From JALZKA01 sp963753385 (lineage in GTDB: Bacteria > Actinomycetota > Thermoleophilia > Solirubrobacterales > 70-9): a DNA stretch of 64,000 nucleotides. The notes below the pieces were generated by a model. The model did not search any database and was not told the DNA's origin. It saw nothing but the letters and a program-made list of their open reading frames with translations. Position numbers and translations under genes: made by a program. Shown in pieces: positions 17,141 to 26,343 of the stretch. The DNA lies in the NCBI GenBank assembly GCA_963753385.1, contig CAVWCC010000008.1, positions 1,054,001 to 1,118,000 on the forward strand. Direction: 5' to 3'. Positions within the stretch are counted from its first letter, which is position 1, and each line of letters begins with the position of its first letter.

Positions 17141-18669
17141 TTATGCGTTGAAATGAGATGTCGGCATCAGCGCAGGATCGCGCTCGACGATCGGCGTGAA
17201 CTTCATCCGCTCGAGGACGTCGCGGCGCACATCGATGCCGGGCGCGACCTCGGTCAGCGCGAGACCTTCTGGGTCAATCGGAACACCGCGCGCTCGGTGA
17301 CGTAAACGATCTCCTGCCCGCGCTTCAGGCCCTCCGGACCCGAATAGGTGATCTGCTCCACCGTGTTAACGAGCTTCGTCACCTCGCCGTGCTTGCCGAT
17401 GCGGAGCTTGCCGCCGCCGATATCCAGCTCGGTGCCCTTGGCGTCGAACGTGCCGCAGAACACGACCTTCTTGGCGTTCTGCGCGATGTCGATGAAGCCG
17501 CCCGGTCCGACCGTGACGCCGCCGAGCTTCGAGACGTTGACGTTGCCGGCCGCGTCGATCTCGCCGAAGCCGAGGAACGCGATGTCGAGCCCACCACCCG
17601 AATAGAAATCGAACTGCGACGGCCCGTCGATCATGGCGGTCGCGTTGCGCGCGTAGCCGAACAGCGTGCCTTCGAGCAGCTCGCCGCCATAGGTGCCGTG
17701 CTCGATGGTCTGGTAGTAGCGGTCGAGATGGCCGCGCTCGGCGATCAGCCGCGCCACGCCGTCGGGGATGCCGAAGCCGTAGTTCAGCACCGCGCCTTCG
17801 ACGAGTTCATCCGCGGCGCGGCGCGCGATCAGCTGGCGCACCGTGAACGGCTGCGGCACCAGCGGTTTGGGCGGGCCCTTGATCTCGCCCGACATGGTCG
17901 GGTCGTGGACCAGGTCGTAGCCCATGCGCTGCTCGGGATCGACCACGACTGCATCGACGAGCGCGCCGGGCACGCGCACCGAGCGGGCCGGCAGCGCGCC
18001 GACCTCGACGGCGGTGCGCACCTGCGCGATCACCTTGCCGCCGGAGTTGTGCGCGGCGAGCGCCGCCGCATAGATGTCGACGTTCGCGGGCTCCTGATCG
18101 AGGCTGATGTTGCCCTGTGCGTCGGCGAACGAGCCCTTGATCACCGCGACGTTCACCGGGAACGATTTGTAGCGCAGCAGTTCCTTGCCATCGATGGTGA
18201 CGACCTCGATCAGGTCGTCCTTCGCGGCCTTGTTCATGCGACCGCCTTCGACGCGCGGATCCACGAAGGTGCCGAGCCCGACGTGGGTGAACAGGCCGGG
18301 ACGTCCGGCGCCGATCTCGCGAAACAGCTGCATCGCGACGCCGCCGGGAAACACATAGGCCTCGATCTTGTCCTCGCGCGCGAGCTGCTGCATGCGCGGC
18401 GACCACACCCAGTGGCCGCCGATCACGCGCTTGACCATGCCCTCGTGGGCGAAGCGGTTCATGCCGCGCGACTTGCGGTCGCCGATGCCGAGCGAGTGGA
18501 TCACGGTCAGGCTGCGCGGGTGCTGCGTTTCGAGGAAGCGCTGCTCGATCGCCTCATGCAGGCAGCTCGCCTCGCACAGACCGCCGCCGCCGCCGATCAG
18601 CGCGACGGTGTCGCCGTCCTTGATCAGTGACGCGGCTTCCTGCGCGGTCACGAACTTGTTGATCGCCAT
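17141..18669 (-). CDS. Acyl-CoA:acetate/3-ketoacid CoA-transferase (fused alpha-beta), one frameshift
   Basis: About 509 aa. The alpha half begins MAINKFVTAQEAASLIKDGD with GGGGG and the beta half has the catalytic Glu323 in YYQTIEHGTYGG, forming the glutamyl-CoA intermediate. A lost C in a CCCC run near 17,270 creates a premature stop at 17,254; the other frame continues EGLALTEVAPGIDV to the true TAA at 17,141. It activates a carboxylic acid by CoA exchange, fitting the downstream acyl-CoA dehydrogenase and hydratase genes of the same block. RBS-spaced start 10 bp after the dehydrogenase stop. Confidence 0.93.
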
Positions 18670-18678
18670 TTCGTGTCC

Positions 18679-19853
18679 CTAGATGATGTCGGCGAAGCGC
18701 GCGGACGCCATGCTTCATCATCGATCGTGCGATGACGGTGCGGTGGATCTCGGACGTGCCGTCGAAGATGCGGAAGATGCGCGCGTCGCGATAGAACCGC
18801 TCGATCGGCAAGTCCTTGCAGTAGCCCATGCCGCCGAACACCTGCACGGCGCGGTCCGCGACGCGGCCGAGCGTCTCGGCGGCGAAGACCTTCACCATCG
18901 AGATGCGCTCGCGCGCGTCGCGTCCCTGGTCGATCTCGTGCGCGGCCTGCAGTACCAGCAGCCGCGCCGCGTTGATCTCGATCGCGCTGTCGGCCAGCAG
19001 TTGCTGGATCAGCTGCTGCTCGCCGATCGGCTTGCCGAATTGCTTGCGCTCGCGCGCGTATTCGGTGGTCATGTCGAGGATGCGGGTCGCCTTGCCGACC
19101 GCGCGGGCGCCGATCTGCGCAAGCCGAATGCGGCCAAGCGTCTCGAACGCGTGATTGAGCCCGCGCCCCTCCTGCCCGAGCAGATGCTCGGGGCCGAGCC
19201 GGACATTGTCGAAGAACATCTCGATGTGGCTGGTGCCGGCAAGCCCCATCATCGGCTGGTCGCGGCCGATGGTGAAGCCCGGCATCCCCTTGTCGACGAT
19301 GAACAGCGAAATGCCCTTCGCGCCCTTCGCCGGATCGGTGACGGCCGAGACCACGAAGAAGTCCGAGAACAGCCCGTCGCTGATGAAGATCTTCTGCCCG
19401 CTCAAGAGCCAGCCGTCGCCGTCGCGGGTCGCGCGGGTCTTGATCCCGGCGGCGTCGGAGCCGGCTTCCGGTTCCGTGAAGCACACCGAGAACACGCGCT
19501 CGCCGCGCACGGACGGCTCGAGCCAGCGCTCGCGCTGCAGCGTCGTTCGCGAGCAGCAGCACCTCGTAGACATTGCCGAAGGCGCGGCGGATCAGGATGT
19601 CGGTGGTGTGGCCGAACTGCTCCTCGGCCAGGCACGTATCGACCGCCGAGAGGCCGCCGCCGCCATATTCGGCCGGGATGTTGACCGCGTAGAGCCCGAG
19701 CGCCTTCGACTTCTCGAAGATCGCGCGCGCGGTTTCCGGCAGAAGCGCCCGCGTCTGATCCAATTCCTTCTCGAGCGGCATCAGCTCGGTGCGCACGAAG
19801 CGGCGCGCCGTCTCGATCAGAAGCCGCTGCTCATCGGTCAGCGCAAAATCCAT
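18679..19853 (-). CDS. Acyl-CoA dehydrogenase, two frameshifts
   Basis: About 392 aa. MDFALTDEQRLLIETARRFV, CFTEPEAGSDAAGIKTRA (FAD/substrate motif), FGKPIGEQQLIQQLL and GGMGYCKDLPIERFYRDARI are family signatures. Two dinucleotide losses (near 19,548 and 18,708) split it; correcting them gives 393 codons ending HGV-R-A..FADII. The motif normally IYEGT, whose Glu is the catalytic base in medium-chain enzymes, reads IFDGTSEIHR, an Asp substitution that may indicate a different base or substrate. FAD-dependent oxidation of an acyl-CoA in the cytosol. Confidence 0.92.
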
Positions 19854-19860
19854 TGGGCTC

Positions 19861-20811
19861 TCACTGCGCCAGGTAGGTGGACTGCACGCCCTTCACCATC
19901 GCCACCATGACGTCGATGGTCGGCGCCGGGACCTTGTGCTGGCGCGCCAGTCGCGCGACCGCCCCGTGGATGGTGTCGATCTCGGTCGGGCGCTTGCGGA
20001 TGATGTCCTCGCGCATCGAGGACTTGGAATTTCCGGTGCCGCCGCCCGAGGTATCGACCAGCTTCAGCAGCACCGAGCGCGCCTCCGCGACATCGAGCGC
20101 GACGCCTTCAGCCTTCGCGACCGCCGCCGCCTCGTCGACGGCGCGGAACACGATCTCCTGCAGCTCCGGAATGCGCATGATCTCGAACGAGCGCAAATCA
20201 GTGACCGCCGAGATGGCGCCGAGCGCCACGTTGCCGAGCAGCTTCTTCCACTTCTCGCGCTTGATGTCGGCGCTCGCCGTCACCGGCAGGCCATGCGCGG
20301 TGAACGCCTTGGCGATCGCGACCGTGCGGTCCGACAGGCCGCCCGCCATCTCGCCGATATGGGTCGGCAGGTCGCCGAAGTTGCGCACCACGCCGGGCCC
20401 TTCGGCCAGTCCCGCCTGCGCGGTGAGGCCGCCGATGACGTTCTTCTCGCCCAGCACCGCGCCGAGCGCCTGCTCGTTGCCGAGCCCGTTCTGGAACGTG
20501 ATCGCGGCGGTCTGGCCGCCGAACAGATGCTTCACGCCTTCGCCGCCGCCGCGTTGGCGAAAGCCTTGCACTGGAACAGCACGACATCGGCGTTCTCGAT
20601 CTCGCTCGGCGTCGGTCGTTGCCTTCACGTTGATGTCGCGGTCGCCGCCGACGCCGACGATGCGAATGCCCTTCTCCTTGATCCGCGCAATGTGCTCGGG
20701 CCAGGCATCGACCAGCGTGACGTCGAGCCCGCCTTCGGCGAGCAGCCCGCCGAACAGGCCCCCCATCGCACCGGCGCCGACCACGACGACCTTCGGATTC
20801 TCGAACGACAT
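19861..20811 (-). CDS. Ketopantoate-reductase-family (ApbA/PanE-like) oxidoreductase
   Basis: About 316 aa. VVVVGAGAMGGLFGGLLAEGG is the NADP-binding fold; FQNGLGNEQALGAVLG and KREKWKKLLGNVALGAISAV with the catalytic Lys identify the family. The segment between about 20,545 and 20,612 reads out of frame (two compensating indels; the other frame gives ENADVVLFQCKAFANAAA). The C-terminus has SSMREDIIRKRPTEIDTIHG, typical of panE. In a catabolic operon it likely reduces or oxidises a branched 2-oxo/hydroxy acid rather than serving pantothenate synthesis (inference). Confidence 0.88.
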   Translation of the reverse strand: MSFENPKVVVVGAGAMGGLFGGLLAEGGLDVTLVDAWPEHIARIKEKGIRIVGVGGDRDINVKATTDAERDRERRCRAVPVQGFRQRGGGEGVKHLFGGQTAAITFQNGLGNEQALGAVLGEKNVIGGLTAQAGLAEGPGVVRNFGDLPTHIGEMAGGLSDRTVAIAKAFTAHGLPVTASADIKREKWKKLLGNVALGAISAVTDLRSFEIMRIPELQEIVFRAVDEAAAVAKAEGVALDVAEARSVLLKLVDTSGGGTGNSKSSMREDIIRKRPTEIDTIHGAVARLARQHKVPAPTIDVMVAMVKGVQSTYLAQ

Positions 20812-20823
20812 GCGTCCTCCAAC

Positions 20824-21557
20824 TCAATACGTGGCGCGGCCGCCGGTGATGTCGAACACGAAGCCGGTGGTGAAGCTGCAGGCCGGGCTCGCAATCCAGG
20901 CGGCGAGCTCGGCCACCTCGTCGACCTGCACGAAGCGGCCCATCGGGATCTTCGCCTTCATGTTGCGGATGTGCTCCTCGGTCATGCCGTCGAGCAGCGG
21001 CGTCTCTGTCATGGCGGGCGCGATGCAGTTCACCGTGACGCCGGCGTCGCACAGCTCCTTGGCGAGCGCCTTGGAAAAGCCGATCACGCCGGCCTTCGCC
21101 GCCGAATACGCCGAGATGTTCGGCACGCCTTCCTTGCCGGCGATCGACGCCACCGTGACGATGCGGCCGTACTTGTTGTCGCGCATGTGCTTCGCGGCGA
21201 GGCGGCAGGCGTAGAACACCGCGGTCATGTCGATCGCCACGACCTGTCCCAGTCCTCGAGCGGATACTCCCAGGTCGGCTTGATCGGCCCGTTGATGCCG
21301 GCGTTGTTGACCAGGATGTCGATCTTGCCGAACTGCCTGGCTGCATCGTTGAAGGCCTTCTCGACCGACTTGTAGTCCGCGACATCGACCGTCTGCGCCA
21401 GCGCGGGCGCAAAGCCGCTGTCCTGCAACGGCGCCACGTCGCGATCCCACACGATCACCTTCGCGCCGCGCTCCGCAATCAGCCTGGCGATACCGAGCCC
21501 GATGCCGCGCGCCGCGCCGGTGACGATGGCGACCTGTCCGTCGAGACTGACCTTCAT
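20824..21557 (-). CDS. Short-chain dehydrogenase/reductase, one frameshift
   Basis: About 244 aa. VAIVTGAARGIGLGIARLIA (cofactor), DILVNNAGINGP, then YSAAKAGVIGFSKALAKE with the Tyr-x3-Lys active site and PAMTETPLLDGM. A missing base near 21,247 (AGGGTC read as AGGTC) breaks the frame. The ATG overlaps the MaoC stop as ATGA. It probably oxidises the 3-hydroxyacyl-CoA or a ring alcohol in the pathway; FabG-like. Confidence 0.92.
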
Positions 21558-21988
21558 TTGTTCCTGACCCATTTGAGGATGTGCGTGCCGACCGCCACCA
21601 GCGTGCCGTCCTGGTTCTTGATGGTGATGTCGCCGGTCGAGCGGCGGCGCTCGATATCGATCGCGCTGATGCGGTAGTCGACCGTGACGGTGTCGCCGAA
21701 GTAGACCGGCGCGAGGAAGCGGATGCGGTCGTAGCCGAGCGAGACCGGCGTCTCGTCGGCATCGGCTCGCGTGTGCGCGATCGCGAGCGTCGAAGCGGTC
21801 GACATGTAGCCGACCATCAGGGCGCCATGCGCCTGCAGCCGGCCGTAGCTCGACTTCTCCATGTAGGCCTTGTTGGTGTGGTTCGGCGAGAAGTCGCCGG
21901 TGATGCCGGCGAACGAATAGACGTCGTACTCGCCGACCGTTTTCGAGAACGTCGAAGCGTCCCCGACCTTGACGTAGAATTCGGACAC
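21554..21988 (-). CDS. MaoC-like (R)-specific hydratase
   Basis: 144 aa from the GTG at 21988, preceded by the strong ribosome site AGGGAGAGG. The hot-dog fold with the hydratase motif FAGITGDFSPNHTNKAYM and YGRLQAHGALMVGYMST (Asp and His dyad) is seen, then LAPVYFGDTVTVDYRI. It hydrates an enoyl-CoA to an (R)-3-hydroxyacyl-CoA. It lies between the enoyl-CoA hydratase and SDR genes with ATGA overlap to the latter. Confidence 0.92.
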   Translation of the reverse strand: MSEFYVKVGDASTFSKTVGEYDVYSFAGITGDFSPNHTNKAYMEKSSYGRLQAHGALMVGYMSTASTLAIAHTRADADETPVSLGYDRIRFLAPVYFGDTVTVDYRISAIDIERRRSTGDITIKNQDGTLVAVGTHILKWVRNK

Positions 21989-21998
21989 TTGCCTCTCC

Positions 21999-22781
21999 CT
22001 ACTTTCCCTGCCAGCGCGGCTTGCGCTTCTCCACGAAGGCGCGCTGGCCTTCGCGGGCATCCTCGCTCGCCAGCATACGGTTCGCCGCCGGGTAATCGGC
22101 ACGTAGTGCCGACGCGAGATCCGGCATCGCGAGACTTTCCAGCATCACGCGCTTCGATGCTTCGACGGCGAGCGGCGCACCCTCGATGATCTGCCCGGCC
22201 ATCTGGCGCACGCGATCCTTCAGCTCGCCGCGCGGCACGACGTCGTTGATCAGGCCGATGCGCTTTGCCTCCTCGGCGCCGAAGCGGCGGCCGGTGAGCA
22301 CCAGTTCCATCGCATATTTGAGCGGCAGATTGCGCGCGAGCCGCTGCAGGCCGCCGCCGCCGAGCGCCGCGAGGCCGACGCGCGGCTCAGGCAGCGCGAA
22401 CTCGGCGTGGTCGGCCGCGATAGCGAGATCGCACGAGGCGACGATTTCCACGCCGCCGCCGAGCGCGAGACCGTTGACGGCGGCGATCACGGGCTTTGCC
22501 AGATCGAAGCGATGCGAGATACCGCCGAAGCCGGTCGGCGGATGGTCGTCCTTGTTGCCGATCGAGCGTGTCTTCAAATCGCTGCCGACACAGAACGCGC
22601 GCTCGCCCGTTCCGGTAATCACCGCGACGCGCAACGATGCGTCGGCGCCGAACTGGTCGAGCGCGGCCGACACCTCGCGATGCGCCTGCGGATTGAGCGC
22701 ATTCAGCGCAGCCGGACGGTTGATGGCGATCCAGAGGATCGCGCCATCCCGTTCGGTCAGCACATGGTCGAACGTGGTCAC
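21999..22781 (-). CDS. Enoyl-CoA hydratase/isomerase (crotonase) family
   Basis: 260 aa from the GTG at 22781, overlapping the aroQ stop as GTGA. Crotonase oxyanion motifs GSDLKTR and VNGLALGGGVEI, with Glu residues in GGGVEIVASCD and LPEPRVGLAALGGGGLQ at the two catalytic positions. The C-terminus REGQRAFVEKRKPRWQGK is usual. It acts in CoA-dependent beta-oxidation-like degradation. Confidence 0.93.
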   Translation of the reverse strand: MTTFDHVLTERDGAILWIAINRPAALNALNPQAHREVSAALDQFGADASLRVAVITGTGERAFCVGSDLKTRSIGNKDDHPPTGFGGISHRFDLAKPVIAAVNGLALGGGVEIVASCDLAIAADHAEFALPEPRVGLAALGGGGLQRLARNLPLKYAMELVLTGRRFGAEEAKRIGLINDVVPRGELKDRVRQMAGQIIEGAPLAVEASKRVMLESLAMPDLASALRADYPAANRMLASEDAREGQRAFVEKRKPRWQGK

Positions 22782-23230
22782 TTTTGTGCCTTCTTGGCTT
22801 CCAGCAGGTCCGCCATCGCGTCGACCGCCAGCGGATAGCCGTTCACGCCGAGACCGCAGATCAGCGCGGTTGCGGCGAACGTGACGTAGGAGTGATGGCG
22901 GAACGCCTCGCGCTTGTGCGGATTGGAGATGTGCAGCTCGATGATGGGCGCCTTGATCATGTTGAGCGCGTCGAGGATCGCGACCGACGTGTGGGTGAAC
23001 GCCGCCGGATTGATGATAATGCCGTCGGCGCCGTTGATGCCGCCTTGGATCCAGTCGATGATCTGCGCTTCGCTGTTCGACTGGTGGAACGAGATGGTGA
23101 GGCCGCGCTTGTCGGCGCGCGCCTTGCACATCTCTTCCACCTGCTTCAGCGTGGTCGAGCCGTAAATGTGCGGCTCGCGCGTGCCGAGCAGGTTCAGGTT
23201 CGGTCCGTTCAGGATCAGGATTTTGCTCAC
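22778..23230 (-). CDS. aroQ: Type II 3-dehydroquinate dehydratase
   Basis: 150 aa from the GTG at 23230, with a GGAG ribosome site. ILNGPNLNLLGTREPHIYGS, HQSNSEAQIIDWIQ, NPAAFTHTSVAILDAL and HISNPHKREAFRHHSY are diagnostic (active-site Tyr, Arg, Asn, His). It dehydrates 3-dehydroquinate to 3-dehydroshikimate. Its place inside a catabolic block, translationally coupled on both sides (GTGA), suggests a quinate/shikimate catabolic role rather than the housekeeping copy. Confidence 0.95.
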   Translation of the reverse strand: MSKILILNGPNLNLLGTREPHIYGSTTLKQVEEMCKARADKRGLTISFHQSNSEAQIIDWIQGGINGADGIIINPAAFTHTSVAILDALNMIKAPIIELHISNPHKREAFRHHSYVTFAATALICGLGVNGYPLAVDAMADLLEAKKAQK

Positions 23231-24046
23231 GCGTTTCTCCGTAAGTATGCGCGGGTTGACTTGACCAGCAGCGCGAGCCGCGCGCCGGGATCGAGATCGG
23301 GACGCTGGCTCGCGAGCGGCACCTCGACGCCGTAGGCGAGACCTGACTGGCAGCGCATCGAGCAGCGCCGCGAGATCGAGCTCGCCCGCGCCCGGCAGCA
23401 GGCGACGCGTGCGCGCTTCGGCGACAAGATCGTCGGGCGCCTGCGCGGGCGCGTCGCACAGCTGCACAGGGCCGAGGATTTTCGGATCGACGGCGTTGAA
23501 GAGTTGAATGTCGCTCTTCGAGCGGAAGACGTGCAGAACATCGATCAGGATATGCGCGTTCGGATGGTTCGCGCGCTTCACCACCTCGACCGCATCGGAG
23601 AGCGTTTTCACCGGCCGGAACGGCATGAACTCGAGATCGACCGCGAGCCCGAAGGTTTCCGCGAGATCGGCCATCGCGGCGAGCTTCTCGGCGATGACGG
23701 AAAAGTCCTCGGTATCGCCGCCGCCGACGGTGAGGCGCGAGGCGCCGATCGCGGCGCCCGTCTCCATCATCGGCTTGTAGTCAGTGGCGCGTAGCGCCGC
23801 CGTCAACGGCACCATCTCGACCTCGGCGATCTTCATGCCGTTGTCGGCGAGGCGCTTGCGCATCTCGGTCTGCTCGGCGGATGTGCTCAGCGGATATACG
23901 ACACCGCCCGGCGAAGCGGGCGACGTGCGCAGCCCGATCGACGCGAAGCCCGCGCGCGCCGCAAGCTCGACCAGCGCGAGCGGAGGCACGTCGAGCTCGC
24001 TCAAGTGCGCGAGCGAGAGCGGAACGTTTGCCGGGATGGTGGCCAT
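23227..24046 (-). CDS. Sugar-phosphate isomerase/epimerase-like TIM barrel, one frameshift
   Basis: About 273 aa. AP-endonuclease-2 fold: LEFMPFRPV (metal Glu), ILIDVLHVFRS (Asp, His), VQLCDAP (Gln) and LLPGAGELDL. The frame changes near 23,347, after which SGLAYGVEVPLASQRPD and the C-terminus follow; the stop overlaps the aroQ GTG. Relatives include xylose isomerase-like enzymes and 3-dehydroshikimate dehydratases. With AroQ as its coupled neighbour the latter is attractive, but the sequence alone does not prove it. Confidence 0.85.
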
Positions 24047-24052
24047 TTGCGC

Positions 24053-24839
24053 TCAGGTGAGAGTGAGGGTGAGCGCCGGCAGCCCGGCGAATTTGGCCGT
24101 CACGGTCTGTCCCTGGCGCACCGGCGTCGGCAGCGAGAGCGAGCCGGTAAGCACGACGGTGCCGACGGGAAGCGGCACACCGCGTGCGCGCAAATCCGAG
24201 AACGTCTCGGCGGTGATCACCGCGGGGTCGCGCCGATAGGCGCCGGTGTAGATCTGGATCGGCGGGCTGTCGTCGATGCGCGCGTCGATCTCCATGGTCT
24301 CAAACGGCAGATTCTGCCAGCCGTCGATGGCGGTGCCGAGCACCGCGGCACCGCCGGAGCCGTTGTCAGCGACACCGTCGAACGTTGTGGCGGCGCGATT
24401 GCCGGTGCCCGGCGCGAAGCGGCTTGCGGCGAGCTCGAATGCCGGATGGAACGTCAGCGAACCGGCGATCTCCTCCCGCGTCACCGGACCGCTGCCGCCC
24501 GGCAATTCGCTTGTGAGGCGGAACGCGAATTCGCACTCGACCTTCACGCCCTTGAACAGGCGCGCAGGAGATCTTCGCCGGGCTGTCAAACAGACGATCC
24601 GTGAAGATGCGTCCCGGGAGCGGGCCGTCATGGCCTTCGAACACCTGCACGGCACGCACGGTCGCGCCGACTTTCCAGCCCGCGACCTCGCCGCCGATCA
24701 GCGCGGCCATGCGATCCTGGATCTCGTACGCCTCGGCGCGCGACGCCGGCCCCTGCCCGGTCGGCGGCAGCGGAATCGTACCGCCGCTGCGCCAGGCTTC
24801 GGCGAGATCGCGCGCAAGCTGTTCGAACTTCCCACTCAT
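24053..24839 (-). CDS. 2-keto-4-pentenoate hydratase / FAH-superfamily enzyme, one frameshift
   Basis: About 262 aa. MSGKFEQLARDLAEAWRSG, then EAYEIQDRMAALIGGEVAGWKVG and, after a break near 24,570, LFKGVKVECEFAFRL with the metal Glu pair typical of MhpD/HpcG-type hydratases; the closing VVLTGSLSLPTPVRQGQTV matches GS-L motifs of the family. It hydrates a 2-hydroxydienoate from ring cleavage, or handles a related 2-oxo acid. It is second gene behind the LacI regulator. Confidence 0.88.
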
Positions 24840-24888
24840 CGTCCGTTTTCCTCCCTGGCGGCTTCGCGTGCCGCGTTTCCTTGGCGCG

Positions 24889-25899
24889 TTAGCGATACAT
24901 CGTGTTTTCGCGCGTGATGATCTCGATCGGGATCCGCGCAACCATCGGCGAAGCCCTGCGCGCCGACAGGCAGGCGAGCGCGTCGGCGGCGATCCGCTCC
25001 ATGTCCTGATGGACGAGCGCGTGGATCGTGCCGGAAAGCAGATACGGCTTGGTCTCGGGATTGTAGTTGTGCCCGATCAGCACGACCTGTGGCGCAAGCC
25101 CCGCCTGCTCGATGGCGTCGGCCGCACCGGCAACGCCGCCGCCGACACAGTAGATGCCGACGAGATCCGGATGCGCGGCAATTGCTTCACGCACGCGCGC
25201 TCGCGTCATCTCGGGATTGTCATTGCCGGTGATCAGCTCGACACTCTGCAGGTCGGGGCGCTCGGAGCGCAGCACGCTGCGGAAGCCGCTCTCGCGCTCC
25301 TCGTGCGAGCGATAGAGCTGGCCGCCCCACACGACCGCGAGCTTGCCGGTGCCGCGGCAGAAGCGTCCCATCAGCAGGCCCGCGGTCCGCCCAGCCGCGC
25401 GATTGTCGAGGCCGAGATAGGCGAGACGATCGACGCCGGCGATGTCGGTCAGCACGGTCACGACCGGGATTTCGGCGCGCGCCAGCTCGCCGACCGCCTC
25501 GCGCACCAGCGCATGGTCGAGCACCTGCACGGCAACGCCTGAGCTGCCGCGCTGCGCGCACAGCCGCAGGCGCGCGGCGAGCGCCGCCGGGTTCATGGTT
25601 TCGACGAACGAGATTTCGACGGTCGCGCCCGCTTCCGCGGCGACGCGCGCGAAACCGTCGGCAAGCGCCTTGGTGCCGCCGCCGCGCTCGCCCGACAGCA
25701 CTGCATCGAAGCGCAACGCCGGATCGACGCTCGGCGCGACCGGCCGCTGACCGCCGGCGATCTCGCGAATGGCCTCCTCGACCCGCGCCACGGTTTTCTG
25801 ATGCACGCCGCCGCGGCCATTGATGACCCGGTCTACGGTGGCGGTGCTGACGCCCGCTCGCGCGGCGACATCGGCGACTTTCGGTCTGCGCTCGAGCAC
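24889..25899 (-). CDS. LacI-family transcriptional regulator
   Basis: 336 aa. The N-terminal HTH PKVADVAARAGVSTATVDRV (about 6-25) and the hinge helix region VHQKTVARVEEAIREI are followed by a periplasmic-binding-protein-like sensor (VDRLAYLGLDNRAAGRTAGL, GHNYNPETKPYLLSGTIHAL). It is first gene of the minus-strand catabolic block and divergent from the Liv transporter, so it probably controls both. A perfect inverted repeat 53-76 bp upstream of its start is a candidate site. Confidence 0.93.
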   Translation of the reverse strand: MLERRPKVADVAARAGVSTATVDRVINGRGGVHQKTVARVEEAIREIAGGQRPVAPSVDPALRFDAVLSGERGGGTKALADGFARVAAEAGATVEISFVETMNPAALAARLRLCAQRGSSGVAVQVLDHALVREAVGELARAEIPVVTVLTDIAGVDRLAYLGLDNRAAGRTAGLLMGRFCRGTGKLAVVWGGQLYRSHEERESGFRSVLRSERPDLQSVELITGNDNPEMTRARVREAIAAHPDLVGIYCVGGGVAGAADAIEQAGLAPQVVLIGHNYNPETKPYLLSGTIHALVHQDMERIAADALACLSARRASPMVARIPIEIITRENTMYR

Positions 25900-26343
25900 G
25901 AAGACATTTCCCGGGCAGTCCGGCCGAGGGTGCTTCCGCTCGTCCGGCCGAGTTCTGATGGAAAAACATCAGAACGGAGGCTTACCGATGATGATGCTCC
26001 AATCTTCACATCAATTGCAACATCAAAAATTGAAAGCTTACACTCATTTTTCTTGACAGCAATGATGGCTTTCTCGCAAGGTCACCGCCGGAAGGATGAG
26101 GAGATGCCGCGCACCGTACGGCACGTAACCGGCACGCGCCGGCGATCACCGCAACCGGAAGGTCGAAAGCGCGGTTTCACGCCCGAGCTGCTCGCAAGGA
26201 TGACCACAGCCGGCGAAGACTGGCATAGTGGGACGGATGGGATGGGCATCCTGAACGACGAGCCCGAAGCGGCCGCCAAGAATTGCCCAGCATACAAGAC
26301 TGGCGCAATGCGCGAAACAACAGTGCAACAGGGAGGAAATTAG
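25900..26343. promoter_or_regulatory. Divergent regulatory region between lacI-type regulator and Liv operon
   Basis: 444 bp without a convincing gene. It contains a perfect inverted repeat (25952-25975, listed separately) and an AT-rich patch at about 25,990-26,060 in an otherwise GC-rich genome (TTGCAACATCAAAAATTG, TTGACA at 26053-26058), marking promoters in one or both directions; I see no clean -10 partner for the TTGACA. An open frame at 26104-26343 has no family features and ends at the next start. A GGGAGGAAA ribosome site lies just before 26344. Confidence 0.6.
25952..25975. promoter_or_regulatory. Perfect inverted repeat, candidate LacI-type operator
   Basis: Arms GTTCTGATG (25952-25960) and CATCAGAAC (25967-25975) with the 6-base spacer GAAAAA. 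It lies upstream of the LacI-family gene (start 25899) in the divergent promoter region, the expected place for an autoregulatory operator. A transcribed hairpin is possible but there is no T-tract on either side. Confidence 0.65.

Noticed and set aside
19861..20811. Genuine panE of pantothenate synthesis.
   Set aside because: The family match is good, but the gene sits inside a catabolic block and this family has many members acting on other 2-oxo acids, so no symbol is given.
26104..26343. A 79-codon plus-strand frame just before the Liv binding protein.
   Set aside because: No ribosome site, no recognisable domain, an opposite-strand frame of the same size, and it spans the presumed leader.
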